Origin: an uncultured Lachnospiraceae bacterium | Lineage (GTDB): Bacteria; Bacillota; Clostridia; Lachnospirales; Lachnospiraceae | DNA length: 26,226 nt | Direction: 5' to 3' | Assembly: GCA_905203555.1 (NCBI GenBank) | Contig: CAJKWK010000039.1 | Coordinates: 1 to 26,226 of the forward strand | In this document: positions 16,316-24,561 of the stretch, piece after piece | Numbering within the stretch: the first letter of the stretch is position 1 | Layout of the letters: the number at the start of each line of letters is the position of its first letter | Notes under the pieces: model-generated | What the model saw: the letters and a program-made list of their open reading frames with translations, nothing else | Told to the model about the DNA's origin: nothing | Databases searched by the model: none | Program-made: the position numbers and the translations under genes

Positions 16316-16344
16316 TTGAATCAGGGGGTGAACTTTGCTACAAT
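16316..16344 (+). promoter_or_regulatory. Promoter of the MATE-Crp pair
   Basis: TTGAAT (16316-16321), 17-base spacer, TACAAT (16339-16344), ending 35 bases before the MATE start codon. Confidence 0.65.
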
Positions 16345-16379
16345 AAGAGGGCGAAATCAAAAAGAGCAGGGGGAGTACC

Positions 16380-17738
16380 ATGAAGAAAGAAAATGACCTT
16401 GGGAAAGATCCGGTGGGAAGGTTGGTGTTGCGTCTTGCGATTCCGACGATGATCGCTCAGTTTGTAAATATTTTATATAGTATTATTGATAGAATGTATA
16501 TAGGAAATATTCCGAAGATCGGAGATCTGGCTCTGGCGGGGGTCGGTATTTGCGGACCGATTGTGACACTTCTGAGTTCCTTTGGAACGCTGGTGGGCTT
16601 GGGAGGTTCTATCTTGATGGCGATGCGCCAGGGAGAAGGCAATGAAAAGCGGGCGAGACAACTGATGTCGAACTCTTTTTTTATGTTGATTGGATTTGCG
16701 GCGGTGTTGACCATTTCGTTTTTGCTGTTAAAGGAAAAACTGCTGATGTGGTTTGGGGCCAGTGAAGTGACCTTTGAATATGCCAATACATACATGACGA
16801 TCTATACTGCGGGAACGTTCTTTGCGTTGATGTCAATCGGATTGAATTATTTTATTACCTGTCAGGGATTTGCCACGATCGGTATGGCAACAGTGCTGAC
16901 GGGAGCAATTACAAATATCATTTTAGATCCTGTATTTATTTTTGTATTTGATATGGGAGTGGCAGGAGCCGCTGTTGCAACAGTAATCGCACAAATGGCA
17001 TCCTGCATGTTTGCAATCGTATTCCTTTCCAGAAAAAAGGTGCCGATTGGAATTTGCTTTGGAAATTATTCCGGTAAAACAATGCTGAAAATTATTGCGG
17101 TTGGATTTTCTCCGTTTATGATTCTGGCAACAGATAGTGTGATTATCCTTGTGACCAATGCGGTATTGCAGAAATATGGCGGCGCTGCGCAGGGGGATCT
17201 GTTGATATCCGGTGCAACAATTGTACAAAGCTATATGATGCTGATTACGGGACCGCTGCTTGGAATCAGCGGAGGTACGCAGGCGATTCTGAGTTATAAT
17301 TTTGGGGCAAGACAGATACAGCGGGTGAAGAAAGCAGAATGGCATATTTTGAAAATGGGAATTATTTTCACTGCGGCGATGTTTCTTCTGACTCAGATCG
17401 CAGCTCCGTATTTCGTTATGATTTTTACCCGACAGGGTGAGCTGTCGCAGTTGGCAATCTGGGGAATCAGAGTCTATACGATCGGGGCGATACCGCTGAG
17501 TTTTCAGTATGTATTGGTAGACGGACTGACTGCGCTTGGCAGAACGAAAACGGCTTTGGGCTTATCTTTGTTCCGGAAGATCGGTTATGTGATTCTGACA
17601 CTTGTATTTCCGGCAGTTATGACTGCAAAGGCCGCATTTTATGCAGAGCCGGTGATGGATGTGCTGTCAGCATTGATGTCTACAGTTGTCTATCTTCTTG
17701 TAATCGGAAAACATTTAAAACAGAGAGAAAATATGTAG
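16380..17738 (+). CDS. MATE-family multidrug/metabolite efflux transporter
   Basis: Inner-membrane exporter, 452 residues with about twelve hydrophobic segments in two similar halves. The N-terminal MATE signature region reads GRLVLRLAIPTMIAQFVNI followed by LYSIIDRMYIGNI; the second half has GFSPFMILATDSVII and ISGGTQAILSYNFGA. These are the typical half-repeat features of DinF/NorM-like MATE proteins, which couple drug or metabolite export to a sodium or proton gradient. Substrate is not predictable. ATG 16380 follows GGGGGAG. A Crp/Fnr-type regulator follows 19 bases downstream and probably shares the transcript. Confidence 0.93.
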   Translation: MKKENDLGKDPVGRLVLRLAIPTMIAQFVNILYSIIDRMYIGNIPKIGDLALAGVGICGPIVTLLSSFGTLVGLGGSILMAMRQGEGNEKRARQLMSNSFFMLIGFAAVLTISFLLLKEKLLMWFGASEVTFEYANTYMTIYTAGTFFALMSIGLNYFITCQGFATIGMATVLTGAITNIILDPVFIFVFDMGVAGAAVATVIAQMASCMFAIVFLSRKKVPIGICFGNYSGKTMLKIIAVGFSPFMILATDSVIILVTNAVLQKYGGAAQGDLLISGATIVQSYMMLITGPLLGISGGTQAILSYNFGARQIQRVKKAEWHILKMGIIFTAAMFLLTQIAAPYFVMIFTRQGELSQLAIWGIRVYTIGAIPLSFQYVLVDGLTALGRTKTALGLSLFRKIGYVILTLVFPAVMTAKAAFYAEPVMDVLSALMSTVVYLLVIGKHLKQRENM

Positions 17739-17757
17739 TTGATAAGTTGGTCGGCGC

Positions 17758-18474
17758 ATGAGGATGCCGGAAACATTTTTAAGTGAGGAAGACGGTGTGG
17801 ATTGGGAGATTATTGGGAAAGCCAGGATGTTTGAACGGCTGCCCTCGGAACGTGCAGAAGAGATTTTTCGAAGTTTGCAGCCAAGATGTATGGAGTTAAG
17901 AAAGGGAGAGCGGTTTGTACGCGATGGACAGAAAGTGAATTTTTTTGGAGTTTTGGAATCCGGAGAAATGAATGCAACAAAATTATATCAGGACGGAAGT
18001 CAGAGCTTGATGTTAAAATATGTACCATCCTACATGGTAGGTGTGGATATCGCGGCGACAAAACGGAAGAGTAGTACATATTATATTACGGCGGTTGAAA
18101 ACAGTAAAATCTATATTGTTGATTATGAAAAAATTGCCAGACCGGGAGTTATTGCGGAAGCGGAGCGGTTGGTGATGATGGAAAATATTCTTGCTTTGAT
18201 TGCAGGCGAGAACCAGAGGAAAATGAGTAAGATTGAGATCCTATCCCGGAAAGGGCTGCGTGACAGAATTCTCACTTTTCTGGCAATACAAAGGAGTCTG
18301 GAAGGAAAGGATGACTTTCGGATTCCGTTTAATCGAGAAGAATTGGCAGAGTTCTTGTGTGTCAATCGGAGTGCATTGTCTCACGAGCTGCGACTGATGG
18401 AGAAGGAGAATCTGATATACTGCCGAAAGAATCATTTTCAAATTCTGGAAGCAGAGTTGTATAAGAGAGAATAG
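17758..18474 (+). CDS. Crp/Fnr-family transcription regulator
   Basis: 238 residues. The N-terminal cyclic-nucleotide-binding-like beta barrel spans about 30-140 (LQPRCMELRKGERFVRDGQ, FFGVLESGEMNATKL), then a long dimerisation helix (about 145-175). The C-terminal helix-turn-helix is at about 185-230 (FNREELAEFLCVNRSALSHE). There is no N-terminal Cys cluster of the FNR type, so an oxygen-sensing Fe-S centre is unlikely; the effector is unknown. The ribosome site is weak (no clear AGGAGG before ATG 17758), which fits translation after the MATE gene. It may control the MATE gene or other promoters. Confidence 0.9.
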   Translation: MRMPETFLSEEDGVDWEIIGKARMFERLPSERAEEIFRSLQPRCMELRKGERFVRDGQKVNFFGVLESGEMNATKLYQDGSQSLMLKYVPSYMVGVDIAATKRKSSTYYITAVENSKIYIVDYEKIARPGVIAEAERLVMMENILALIAGENQRKMSKIEILSRKGLRDRILTFLAIQRSLEGKDDFRIPFNREELAEFLCVNRSALSHELRLMEKENLIYCRKNHFQILEAELYKRE

Positions 18475-18540
18475 TCAAAAGTGATATTGTTTTCAGAATT
18501 TGTGAAATAAATATCTTTATTGTCAAAATAATATTTAATG

Positions 18541-18590
18541 AAAAGAATCTAAAAAGTTGTCAGAACAACTTGTTGGGTTCTTTTCTTTTT
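18541..18590 (+). terminator. Terminator after the Crp/Fnr-type gene
   Basis: Nested stems: aaaagaatct (18541-18550) with gggttctttt (18575-18584), and agttgt (18555-18560) with acaact (18565-18570), followed by CTTTTT. The outer arm makes the T-tract side A-rich on the other strand, so it may act in both directions. Confidence 0.8.
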
Positions 18591-18666
18591 ATATACTGGG
18601 TGTAACATATAAGATGGGCAGCATGTGTAAGAAAATATGAAAAAGTGTTTGGTTGAGGAGGATAAA

Positions 18667-19441
18667 ATGGGAATTTACGTAATTACAGGAGGAACTACAG
18701 GAATCGGTGCTGTGACGAGGGACAAATTGAAGGCAAAAGGTCATACGGTCTATAATGTGGATTATAAAGATGGTGATTTTTGTGCGGATTTATCCAGGCC
18801 GGAAGGGCGAAAAGAGGCTTTGGAAGAAATACATAGAATATTTCCCGATGGAATTGACGGAATTATCTGCAATGCAGGAGTTGGTCCTGTGCGTCCGGCA
18901 GAAATGATTTTTGCATTGAATTTCTTTGCATCTGTGGAGATGGCGGAAGGGGTTCGGGATCTGCTGATTAAAAAAGGTGGATGCTGTGTTGTTACATCTT
19001 CCAATTCAATTACGAATCAAACAGTTCGACCGGATTGGGTTGATATGATTTCAAATGTAATGGACGAGAAACGGGTGCTGGAATTTGCGAAAGCGATTCC
19101 GGAAGAGCAAAGAGCAAGCGCATATAGTTCCAGCAAACCTGCACTGGCACGCTGGGTGCGCAGAGTGTCGCCGTCCTGGGCAGTGGATGGACTTCGGATT
19201 AATTCTGTTGCACCGGGAAATACAACGACACCAATGACAAAGGGGATGACGGAGGCACAGATGGATGCGGCGCTGCTGATTCCAATACCGACACGATATG
19301 GAAAGAGAGAATTTCTGGATGCAGAAGAAATTGCAAACGGAATTGTATTTCTGGCATCACCGGAAGCAAGTGGAATCCAATGGTGTCATCTTGTTTATAG
19401 ATGGAGGAATTGATGCGCTGCTGCGGTCAGAGCGGTTCTAA
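18667..19441 (+). pseudogene. 3-alpha-hydroxysteroid-dehydrogenase-like SDR, frameshifted near the 3' end
   Basis: Short-chain dehydrogenase/reductase with an intact core: nucleotide motif GGTTGIG (residues 8-14), NAG in ICNAGVG, catalytic S112, Y153 and K157 (AYSSSK), and NSVAPGNTTTP. GAGGAGG lies six bases before ATG 18667. As written, the frame leaves the family after EASGI and stops at 19413 (tail QWCHLVYRWRN). Removing one C of the CC at 19377-19378 restores EASGINGVILFIDGGIDALL and RSERF, with a stop at 19439-19441 and 257 residues. That end resembles, from memory, the C-terminus of Comamonas 3-alpha-hydroxysteroid dehydrogenase, also 257 aa. Either a true mutation or a sequencing error. 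Bile-acid or steroid activity is inference. Confidence 0.8.
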
Positions 19442-19516
19442 AGAAGTGAAAAGATTAAGAAAGAAATCATAAAAGAATTCGTAAAAGAAATAAAAAAGAA
19501 CGGGAGAAGATCGGTG

Positions 19517-19765
19517 ATGGAGAAGAAAACAAGGAAGAGAGAAGTTTTAGAGAAATTTATTCATTGTATGGCGGTGGAGATGATGTATCATAATCGCTTT
19601 GGTTTCAATGGCGGTCCGTATCCAATTACGAGTGTGGAATATAAAGGAGAGGATATGGTATGGTATTTCATCACATATGGGGATAGAATTGTTCCGGTGT
19701 GTGCGATTTTATCAGATTTGACAGAAAAAGGCCTGATTCAGAGGATCAATATTTATCCCTCATAA
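19517..19765 (+). CDS. Small hypothetical protein (82 aa)
   Basis: 82 residues from ATG 19517, with GGGAGAAG upstream. It is soluble, with a basic N-terminus (MEKKTRKREVLEKFIH), an aromatic-rich middle (MMYHNRFGFNGGPYPITSVE, MVWYFITYGDRIVP) and a hydrophobic C-terminal part (AILSDLTEKGLIQRINIYPS). No known family is recognised and no membrane segment is clear. It lies 75 bases after the restored SDR end and upstream of the promoter of the AGCS gene, so it probably belongs with the SDR transcript. The consistent amino-acid pattern and ribosome site favour a real gene. Confidence 0.6.
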   Translation: MEKKTRKREVLEKFIHCMAVEMMYHNRFGFNGGPYPITSVEYKGEDMVWYFITYGDRIVPVCAILSDLTEKGLIQRINIYPS

Positions 19766-19806
19766 ATAATCAGAAGAAAATGCGTACAAAATGAAACATC
19801 ATTTGC

Positions 19807-19836
19807 TTGTCAACTATAGCTTTCGTATGGTAATAT
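19807..19836 (+). promoter_or_regulatory. Promoter of the first AGCS gene
   Basis: TTGTCA (19807-19812), 18-base spacer, TAATAT (19831-19836). Predicted transcription starts near 19843, leaving a leader of about 125 bases before the TTG start. Confidence 0.65.
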
Positions 19837-19845
19837 GTTAGCGGA

Positions 19846-19898
19846 CTGTCGGTGCACAGGGGACGGAGGTACGCCCTTTGTACATCGACTTTACAGCA
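19846..19898 (+). other. Folded leader RNA element upstream of the first AGCS gene
   Basis: tcggtgcaca (19849-19858) pairs with tgtacatcga (19876-19885) over ten positions with one C.A mismatch and one G.U. Inside it gggg meets gccc, and an outer ctgt/acag pair may close it. There is no T-tract, so it is not a terminator. It could be a regulatory or processing element of the transporter message; it does not match the glycine riboswitch pattern I know. Confidence 0.4.
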
Positions 19899-19968
19899 TC
19901 AGGGGAAATTTATTACTGGAACAATGAGGTTTTGAAAAGGAAAAGAGAGAAGCAGGAGGTATGAATTA

Positions 19969-21372
19969 TTGTACGCAAAGGTGATTGGAGAGTTGAGTAA
20001 CTGGCTGTATAGCTATGTTTTGATCATTTTATTGATCGGAGCTGGAATCTTTTTTTCGGTACGGACAAAGTTTGTACAGTTTAAATGTCTGAAAGAGGGA
20101 ATTAAAGTTGTTATGGAGCCGAAGTCTGAAGAAAAGTCAATTTCTTCTTTTCAGGCGCTGATGGTGTCTACGGCATCTCGTGTGGGAACCGGTAATATTG
20201 CCGGAATCTCTACTGCGCTTTGTATCGGCGGAGCCGGCGCAATGTTCTGGATGTGGCTGATCGCACTGCTTGGAAGTGCATCTGCATTCGTGGAAAGTAC
20301 CTTGGCTCAGATTTATAAGAGAAAAGCTGAGGATGGAAGTTCTTATGGCGGTCCGGCATATTATATCCAGACCGTATTAAAGAAAAGATGGCTGGGAATT
20401 TTATTTGCTGTTGTATTGATCGCGACTTATATGGGTGGATTCAATATGGTCGCATCGTTTAATATTTCGGATTCTTTTCGGAGATATGATTTTTATCAGT
20501 CGGGCACAACACCGCTTGTTGTAGGTGTGATTCTTGCGGTTGTTTTTGGTTTTTGTATTTTCGGAGGAAGTCAGAGAATCTCTAAGATTACCGGAGTTAT
20601 TGTGCCGATCATGGGTCTGGCATATATGTTAGTTGCGTTGTTTGTCGTAGTAACGCATTTGAATCTGGTGCCGAGTGTGATCGTGGCAATCTTTAAGGGC
20701 GCATTTGATTTTTCTGCAATTTTCGGTGGTTTTGCCGGCTCTGCTATTATGCAGGGAATCAAACGAGGATTGTTTTCTAATGAAGCAGGTGTGGGATCTG
20801 CTCCGAATGCAGCCGCATCAGCTGGTGTTGCCCATCCGGTAAAACAGGGATTGGTACAGATGTTGTCTGTTTATATTGATACGATCTTAATCTGCAGCGC
20901 AACAGGATTTATGCTCCTTTGCTCTGGCGTGGCTCCGACAGAAGAATTAAAAGGAATGCCGTATGTACAAGAGGCGATAGCAGGTTCTCTTGGAGGATTC
21001 GGAAGTGTGTTTATAACAGTAGCGTTGTTCTTATTTGCATTTACAACATTGATCGGAAACTTTTATTATGCAGAGATGGGACTTCGGTATATTTGTGATA
21101 AAACTCCGGGAAAAGTATTGTTGACAGTGTTCCGGGCTGTGGCAGTCGGAATTGTATGTGTTGGTGCAATTATGGACTTTAGTGTTGTGTGGGATACTGC
21201 GGATGTATTGATGGGCTTAATGGCGTTGATTAATATTCCGGTTATTATTATCTTGAGTAAGCCGGCAATGCATTGTCTGGAAGATTATCTGAAACAGAAA
21301 AAAGCCGGAAAGAATCCGGTATTTAAGGCAAAAGATATTGGTTTGAAGACAAAGACAGATTTTTGGAATTAA
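19969..21372 (+). CDS. AGCS-family sodium:alanine/glycine symporter (paralogue 1, TTG start)
   Basis: Inner-membrane amino-acid:cation symporter, 467 residues with about ten or eleven hydrophobic segments. The AGCS signature region reads ASRVGTGNIAGISTALCIGG followed by AGAMFWMWLIALLG; later markers are YGGPAYYIQ and GIKRGLFSNEAGVGSAPNAA. The start is TTG 19969, nine bases after AGGAGG (19954-19959). The ATG at 19961 lies only one base from that site, is out of frame and ends after seven codons. Compared with the second AGCS gene in this window, the usual AATVGTGNI is ASRVGTGNI, placing a basic residue near the substrate/sodium region; ligand preference may differ. It is followed by its own terminator. 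Confidence 0.92.
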   Translation: MYAKVIGELSNWLYSYVLIILLIGAGIFFSVRTKFVQFKCLKEGIKVVMEPKSEEKSISSFQALMVSTASRVGTGNIAGISTALCIGGAGAMFWMWLIALLGSASAFVESTLAQIYKRKAEDGSSYGGPAYYIQTVLKKRWLGILFAVVLIATYMGGFNMVASFNISDSFRRYDFYQSGTTPLVVGVILAVVFGFCIFGGSQRISKITGVIVPIMGLAYMLVALFVVVTHLNLVPSVIVAIFKGAFDFSAIFGGFAGSAIMQGIKRGLFSNEAGVGSAPNAAASAGVAHPVKQGLVQMLSVYIDTILICSATGFMLLCSGVAPTEELKGMPYVQEAIAGSLGGFGSVFITVALFLFAFTTLIGNFYYAEMGLRYICDKTPGKVLLTVFRAVAVGIVCVGAIMDFSVVWDTADVLMGLMALINIPVIIILSKPAMHCLEDYLKQKKAGKNPVFKAKDIGLKTKTDFWN

Positions 21373-21395
21373 GGATTAAAAGAAACGAAACGATG

Positions 21396-21432
21396 GAAAG
21401 AGGTCGCCCGGAAAAGGTGACTTCTTTTTTTA
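21396..21432 (+). terminator. Terminator after the first AGCS gene
   Basis: gaggtcgcc (21400-21408) pairs with ggtgacttc (21416-21424) with G.U pairs allowed, followed by seven T. Confidence 0.85.
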
Positions 21433-21439
21433 TTTTGAG

Positions 21440-21457
21440 TGTGATTCTGTCACAGAA
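21440..21457 (+). promoter_or_regulatory. Two overlapping dyads upstream of fucO (Crp-like half-sites and a 13-bp palindrome)
   Basis: TGTGA-TTCTG-TCACA (21440-21454) has perfect Crp-like half-sites but a five-base spacer, one shorter than the classical Crp site. TTCTGT-C-ACAGAA (21445-21457) is a perfect palindrome overlapping it. A possible -10 (TAAGAT, 21475-21480) would put the first dyad near -40. Binding by the Crp/Fnr-type protein encoded at 17758 is inference. Confidence 0.4.
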
Positions 21458-21561
21458 AAATGGGAAAAATCTGATAAGATGGAATATAGATAAAACAAAT
21501 GAGAAGTGTTAAAATAAAAATAGATATTTTCAAATAAAAAAAGAAAAGGAGAACAAAAATC

Positions 21562-22707
21562 ATGGCAAACAGAATTATGTTGAACGAAACATCTTATCAT
21601 GGAGCGGGTGCAATTCAGGAAATTGCGGCAGAAGCAAAGGCGAGAGCTTTTCAGAAAGCATTTGTTTGTTCTGACCCGGATTTGATCAAGTTCGGTGTGA
21701 CAGAAAAGGTGACGAAAGTATTAGAGGAGGCGGGACTTGCATATGAGATTTATTCTGATATCAAGGCAAATCCGACAATTGAAAATGTCCAGAACGGTGT
21801 CAGTGCATTCAAAAAAGCGGGGGCAGATTACATCGTAGCAATTGGCGGCGGTTCTTCTATGGATACTGCTAAGGCAATCGGTATCATTATTGCAAATCCG
21901 GAATTCGAAGATGTCAGAAGTCTGGAAGGTGTGGCTCCGACGAAGAAACCATCTGTACCGATCATTGCCGTACCGACTACAGCTGGAACAGCGGCAGAGG
22001 TTACCATTAATTATGTAATTACAGATGTAGAGCGAAAGAGAAAATTTGTTTGTGTAGATCCGCATGATATGCCGATCATTGCAGTGGTAGATCCGGATAT
22101 GATGGCATCGATGCCGAAGGGACTGACTGCATCAACCGGTATGGATGCGTTGACACATGCCATCGAAGGTTATACAACAAAAGGCGCATGGGAAATGACA
22201 GACATGTTCCATTTGAAAGCAATTGAGATCATAGGAAAATCTTTGCGGGGCGCTGTTGCCAATGAAAAAGAGGGGCGTGACGGAATGGCTCTCGGACAGT
22301 ATATTGCAGGTATGGGATTTTCAAATGTAGGTCTTGGAATTGCGCATTCTATGGCACATACACTTGGTGCGGTATATGATACTCCGCATGGTGTTGCCTG
22401 TGCAATGATGCTTCCGATCGTTATGGAGTACAATGCAGACTGTACAGGAGAGAAATATAGAGAAATCGCCAGAGCAATGGGGGTTAAAGGTGTAGACGAG
22501 ATGTCTGAAGAAGAATATAGAAAGGCAGCAATAGACGCGGTTCAGAAATTGTCTGTTGACGTTGGAATTCCGACAAAACTGGAGGCTTTAAAAGAAGAAG
22601 ATTTACAGTTTCTGGCAGAGTCTGCACACGCAGATGCATGTGCGCCGGGAAATCCGAAAGACGCAAGCGTAGAAGATCTGAAGGGATTGTTTAGAAAGCT
22701 GATGTAG
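21562..22707 (+). CDS. fucO: Lactaldehyde reductase / 1,2-propanediol oxidoreductase (iron-containing ADH)
   Basis: NADH-dependent reduction of lactaldehyde to 1,2-propanediol, the redox sink of anaerobic fucose and rhamnose fermentation. The 381 residues follow E. coli FucO closely: MANRIMLNET start, IGGGSSMDTAKAIGI, PTTAGTAAEVTINYVITD, KFVCVDPHD, ALTHAIEGY, GMGFSNVGLGIAHSMAH. The iron ligands are D195, H199, H262 and H276, aligning with FucO D196, H200, H263 and H277. AAAAGGAG precedes the ATG. No fucose isomerase, kinase or aldolase gene is near, so it is an orphan copy here; it could also act on glycolaldehyde or other short aldehydes. Confidence 0.93.
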   Translation: MANRIMLNETSYHGAGAIQEIAAEAKARAFQKAFVCSDPDLIKFGVTEKVTKVLEEAGLAYEIYSDIKANPTIENVQNGVSAFKKAGADYIVAIGGGSSMDTAKAIGIIIANPEFEDVRSLEGVAPTKKPSVPIIAVPTTAGTAAEVTINYVITDVERKRKFVCVDPHDMPIIAVVDPDMMASMPKGLTASTGMDALTHAIEGYTTKGAWEMTDMFHLKAIEIIGKSLRGAVANEKEGRDGMALGQYIAGMGFSNVGLGIAHSMAHTLGAVYDTPHGVACAMMLPIVMEYNADCTGEKYREIARAMGVKGVDEMSEEEYRKAAIDAVQKLSVDVGIPTKLEALKEEDLQFLAESAHADACAPGNPKDASVEDLKGLFRKLM

Positions 22708-22740
22708 GGAAAGTTATAAGAGCTGATCTATCTTAACGAT

Positions 22741-24435
22741 ATGAAGATATTGATTGTAGGCGGAGTTGCAGGTGGAGCAACGGCGGCGGCAAGGCTGCGC
22801 AGACTGGATGAGCAGGCGGAAATTATTATAATTGAACGAAGCGGATATATTTCCTATGCAAATTGTGGACTTCCATATTATATCGGAGGCGAGATTACGG
22901 ATAGGGAAGAACTGACATTGCAGACACCGGAAAGTTTTTACAGTCGTTTTAGGATTGATGTTCGTGTACGGCAGGAAGTTGTGAGCGTGGACCCTGAAAT
23001 GAAATGTGTGAATATTCGTAAGCTGGAGGATGGAACGGAATATGTGGAATATTTTGATAAATTGATTCTCTCTCCGGGAGCCCATCCGGTTAAGCTGGAT
23101 TTGCCGGGAATGGATAATGAGCGGATTTTTACGTTGCGGACAGTGGAAGACACCTTTCAAATTCATGATTTTGTGGAAAAGAAACAACCGAAGTCAGTGG
23201 CGATTATTGGCGGTGGATTTATCGGATTGGAAATGGCTGAAAATCTGCTTGGAAAGGGACTTGAGGTTACAGTGATTCAGCGTCCGCTTCAGGTGATGTC
23301 TCCGATTGATCGAGACATGGCGTCTCTTGTGCACAATTATTTGCGAAGCAAGGGCATTCGCTTACAGCTGGGTGCGTCAGTAAATGGATTTGCAAATGCG
23401 GGAGAGCAGCTGAGTGTTTTGATTCAGGATAAAGATGCGATTGCGGCAGATTTCGTGATTATGGCAATCGGGGTGGCTCCGGAAAGCGCGCTGGCGAAAA
23501 AGGCGGGGCTGAAACTGGGGTTAAAGGATGCAATTGCTGTCAACGAGCATATGCAGACAAGCCAGCCGGATATTTATGCCGTTGGAGATGCAGTGGAAGT
23601 GAAGCATTTTGTATCAGGAGAACGTGCGTTGATCGCATTGGCAGGTCCGGCAAATAAACAGGGAAGGATTGCGGCGGATCACATCTGTGGTTTAGACAGT
23701 AGTTACAAAGGTTCGCAAGGCTCTTCGGTATTGAAATTGTTTGATATGACGGTGGCGTCTACCGGTTTAAATGAAAAGACGGCAGCGGCAGCAGGCTTGG
23801 ATTTTGATTCTGTGATTTTGTCTCCGGCATCTCATGCAACGTATTATCCGGGAGCTGCAAGTATGACCATGAAAGTACTGTTTGAAAAAAGCAATGGCCG
23901 CATACTGGGGGCTCAGATCGTTGGGTTCGGAGGAGTAGATAAGAGGATTGATGTACTTGCCACTGCGATTCGTGCAAGGATGACGGCTTATGATTTGACG
24001 GAGCTGGATCTGGCCTATGCGCCTCCGTATTCTTCGGCAAAGGATCCGGTCAATATGGCAGGTTATATGATCGAAAATATTTTGACCGGAAAGGTGAAAC
24101 AGGTACAGTGGAAAGACGTAGAGCAGTTTCCGGAGGATGTACTTCTCTTAGATACAAGAACGGCGTGGGAATATTCGTATGACCATAGGGATAAGGCAAT
24201 TCATATTCCGGTAGATGATTTGAGAAAAGTTCTTCAGGCGGAAGAGGAAATCCTTCCGAAAAATAAGAGATACCATGTGTATTGTCAGAGTGGACTTCGA
24301 AGTTATCTTGCCTGCAGGATTCTTTCGCAATATGGTTATGAATGTTATAACGTTGCCGGCGGGTATGGATTCTATCAGCAAATGCAGGCGGATGCACCGG
24401 TAGAGACAAAAGGAAAACGTCCATGTGGTTTGTAA
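22741..24435 (+). CDS. CoA-disulfide reductase fused to a rhodanese domain
   Basis: Flavoprotein disulfide reductase, 564 residues. FAD motif VGGVAGGATAAARLRR at residues 6-21; active-site C42 in SYANCGLPYYIGG, the single redox Cys of the CoADR/Nox/peroxidase group; NAD(P) motif IIGGGFIGLEMAENL; second FAD motif QPDIYAVGDAVEVKH; dimerisation domain to about 460. The C-terminal rhodanese domain (about 465-560) has catalytic C515 in YCQSGLRSYLA. CoADR-rhodanese fusions are known to reduce CoA-disulfide, CoA-persulfide or polysulfide. The ribosome site is weak, and the gene begins 33 bases after fucO without a terminator between, suggesting shared transcription. NADH oxidase activity is an alternative. 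Confidence 0.92.
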   Translation: MKILIVGGVAGGATAAARLRRLDEQAEIIIIERSGYISYANCGLPYYIGGEITDREELTLQTPESFYSRFRIDVRVRQEVVSVDPEMKCVNIRKLEDGTEYVEYFDKLILSPGAHPVKLDLPGMDNERIFTLRTVEDTFQIHDFVEKKQPKSVAIIGGGFIGLEMAENLLGKGLEVTVIQRPLQVMSPIDRDMASLVHNYLRSKGIRLQLGASVNGFANAGEQLSVLIQDKDAIAADFVIMAIGVAPESALAKKAGLKLGLKDAIAVNEHMQTSQPDIYAVGDAVEVKHFVSGERALIALAGPANKQGRIAADHICGLDSSYKGSQGSSVLKLFDMTVASTGLNEKTAAAAGLDFDSVILSPASHATYYPGAASMTMKVLFEKSNGRILGAQIVGFGGVDKRIDVLATAIRARMTAYDLTELDLAYAPPYSSAKDPVNMAGYMIENILTGKVKQVQWKDVEQFPEDVLLLDTRTAWEYSYDHRDKAIHIPVDDLRKVLQAEEEILPKNKRYHVYCQSGLRSYLACRILSQYGYECYNVAGGYGFYQQMQADAPVETKGKRPCGL

Positions 24436-24501
24436 TGTAAAGTGGAGCGGCTGCGTTTGTGAAATGATAGAAAATGCATAACAGAGAAATTAATTGAAGA
24501 A

Positions 24502-24556
24502 AGGGAGTGTTACCCATGGGATTGATCTACCCCATGAGTAACACTCCCTCTTTTTA
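24502..24556. terminator. Shared convergent terminator
   Basis: agggagtgttac (24502-24513) and gtaacactccct (24538-24549) form a perfect 12-base stem with a further catggg/ccccatg pair inside. TTTTT follows on the plus strand; on the minus strand the tract is CTTTCTTC. It serves the fucO-CoADR transcript and the facing AGCS gene. Confidence 0.9.
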
Positions 24557-24561
24557 GGAGT

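Noticed and set aside
18667..19413. Treating the SDR as a normal intact gene with an unusual tail
   Set aside because: The tail after EASGI has no family resemblance, while a single-base correction restores a full typical C-terminus to a stop codon.
19846..19898. Glycine riboswitch upstream of the AGCS gene
   Set aside because: The conserved glycine-aptamer pattern was not seen; only a hairpin can be supported.
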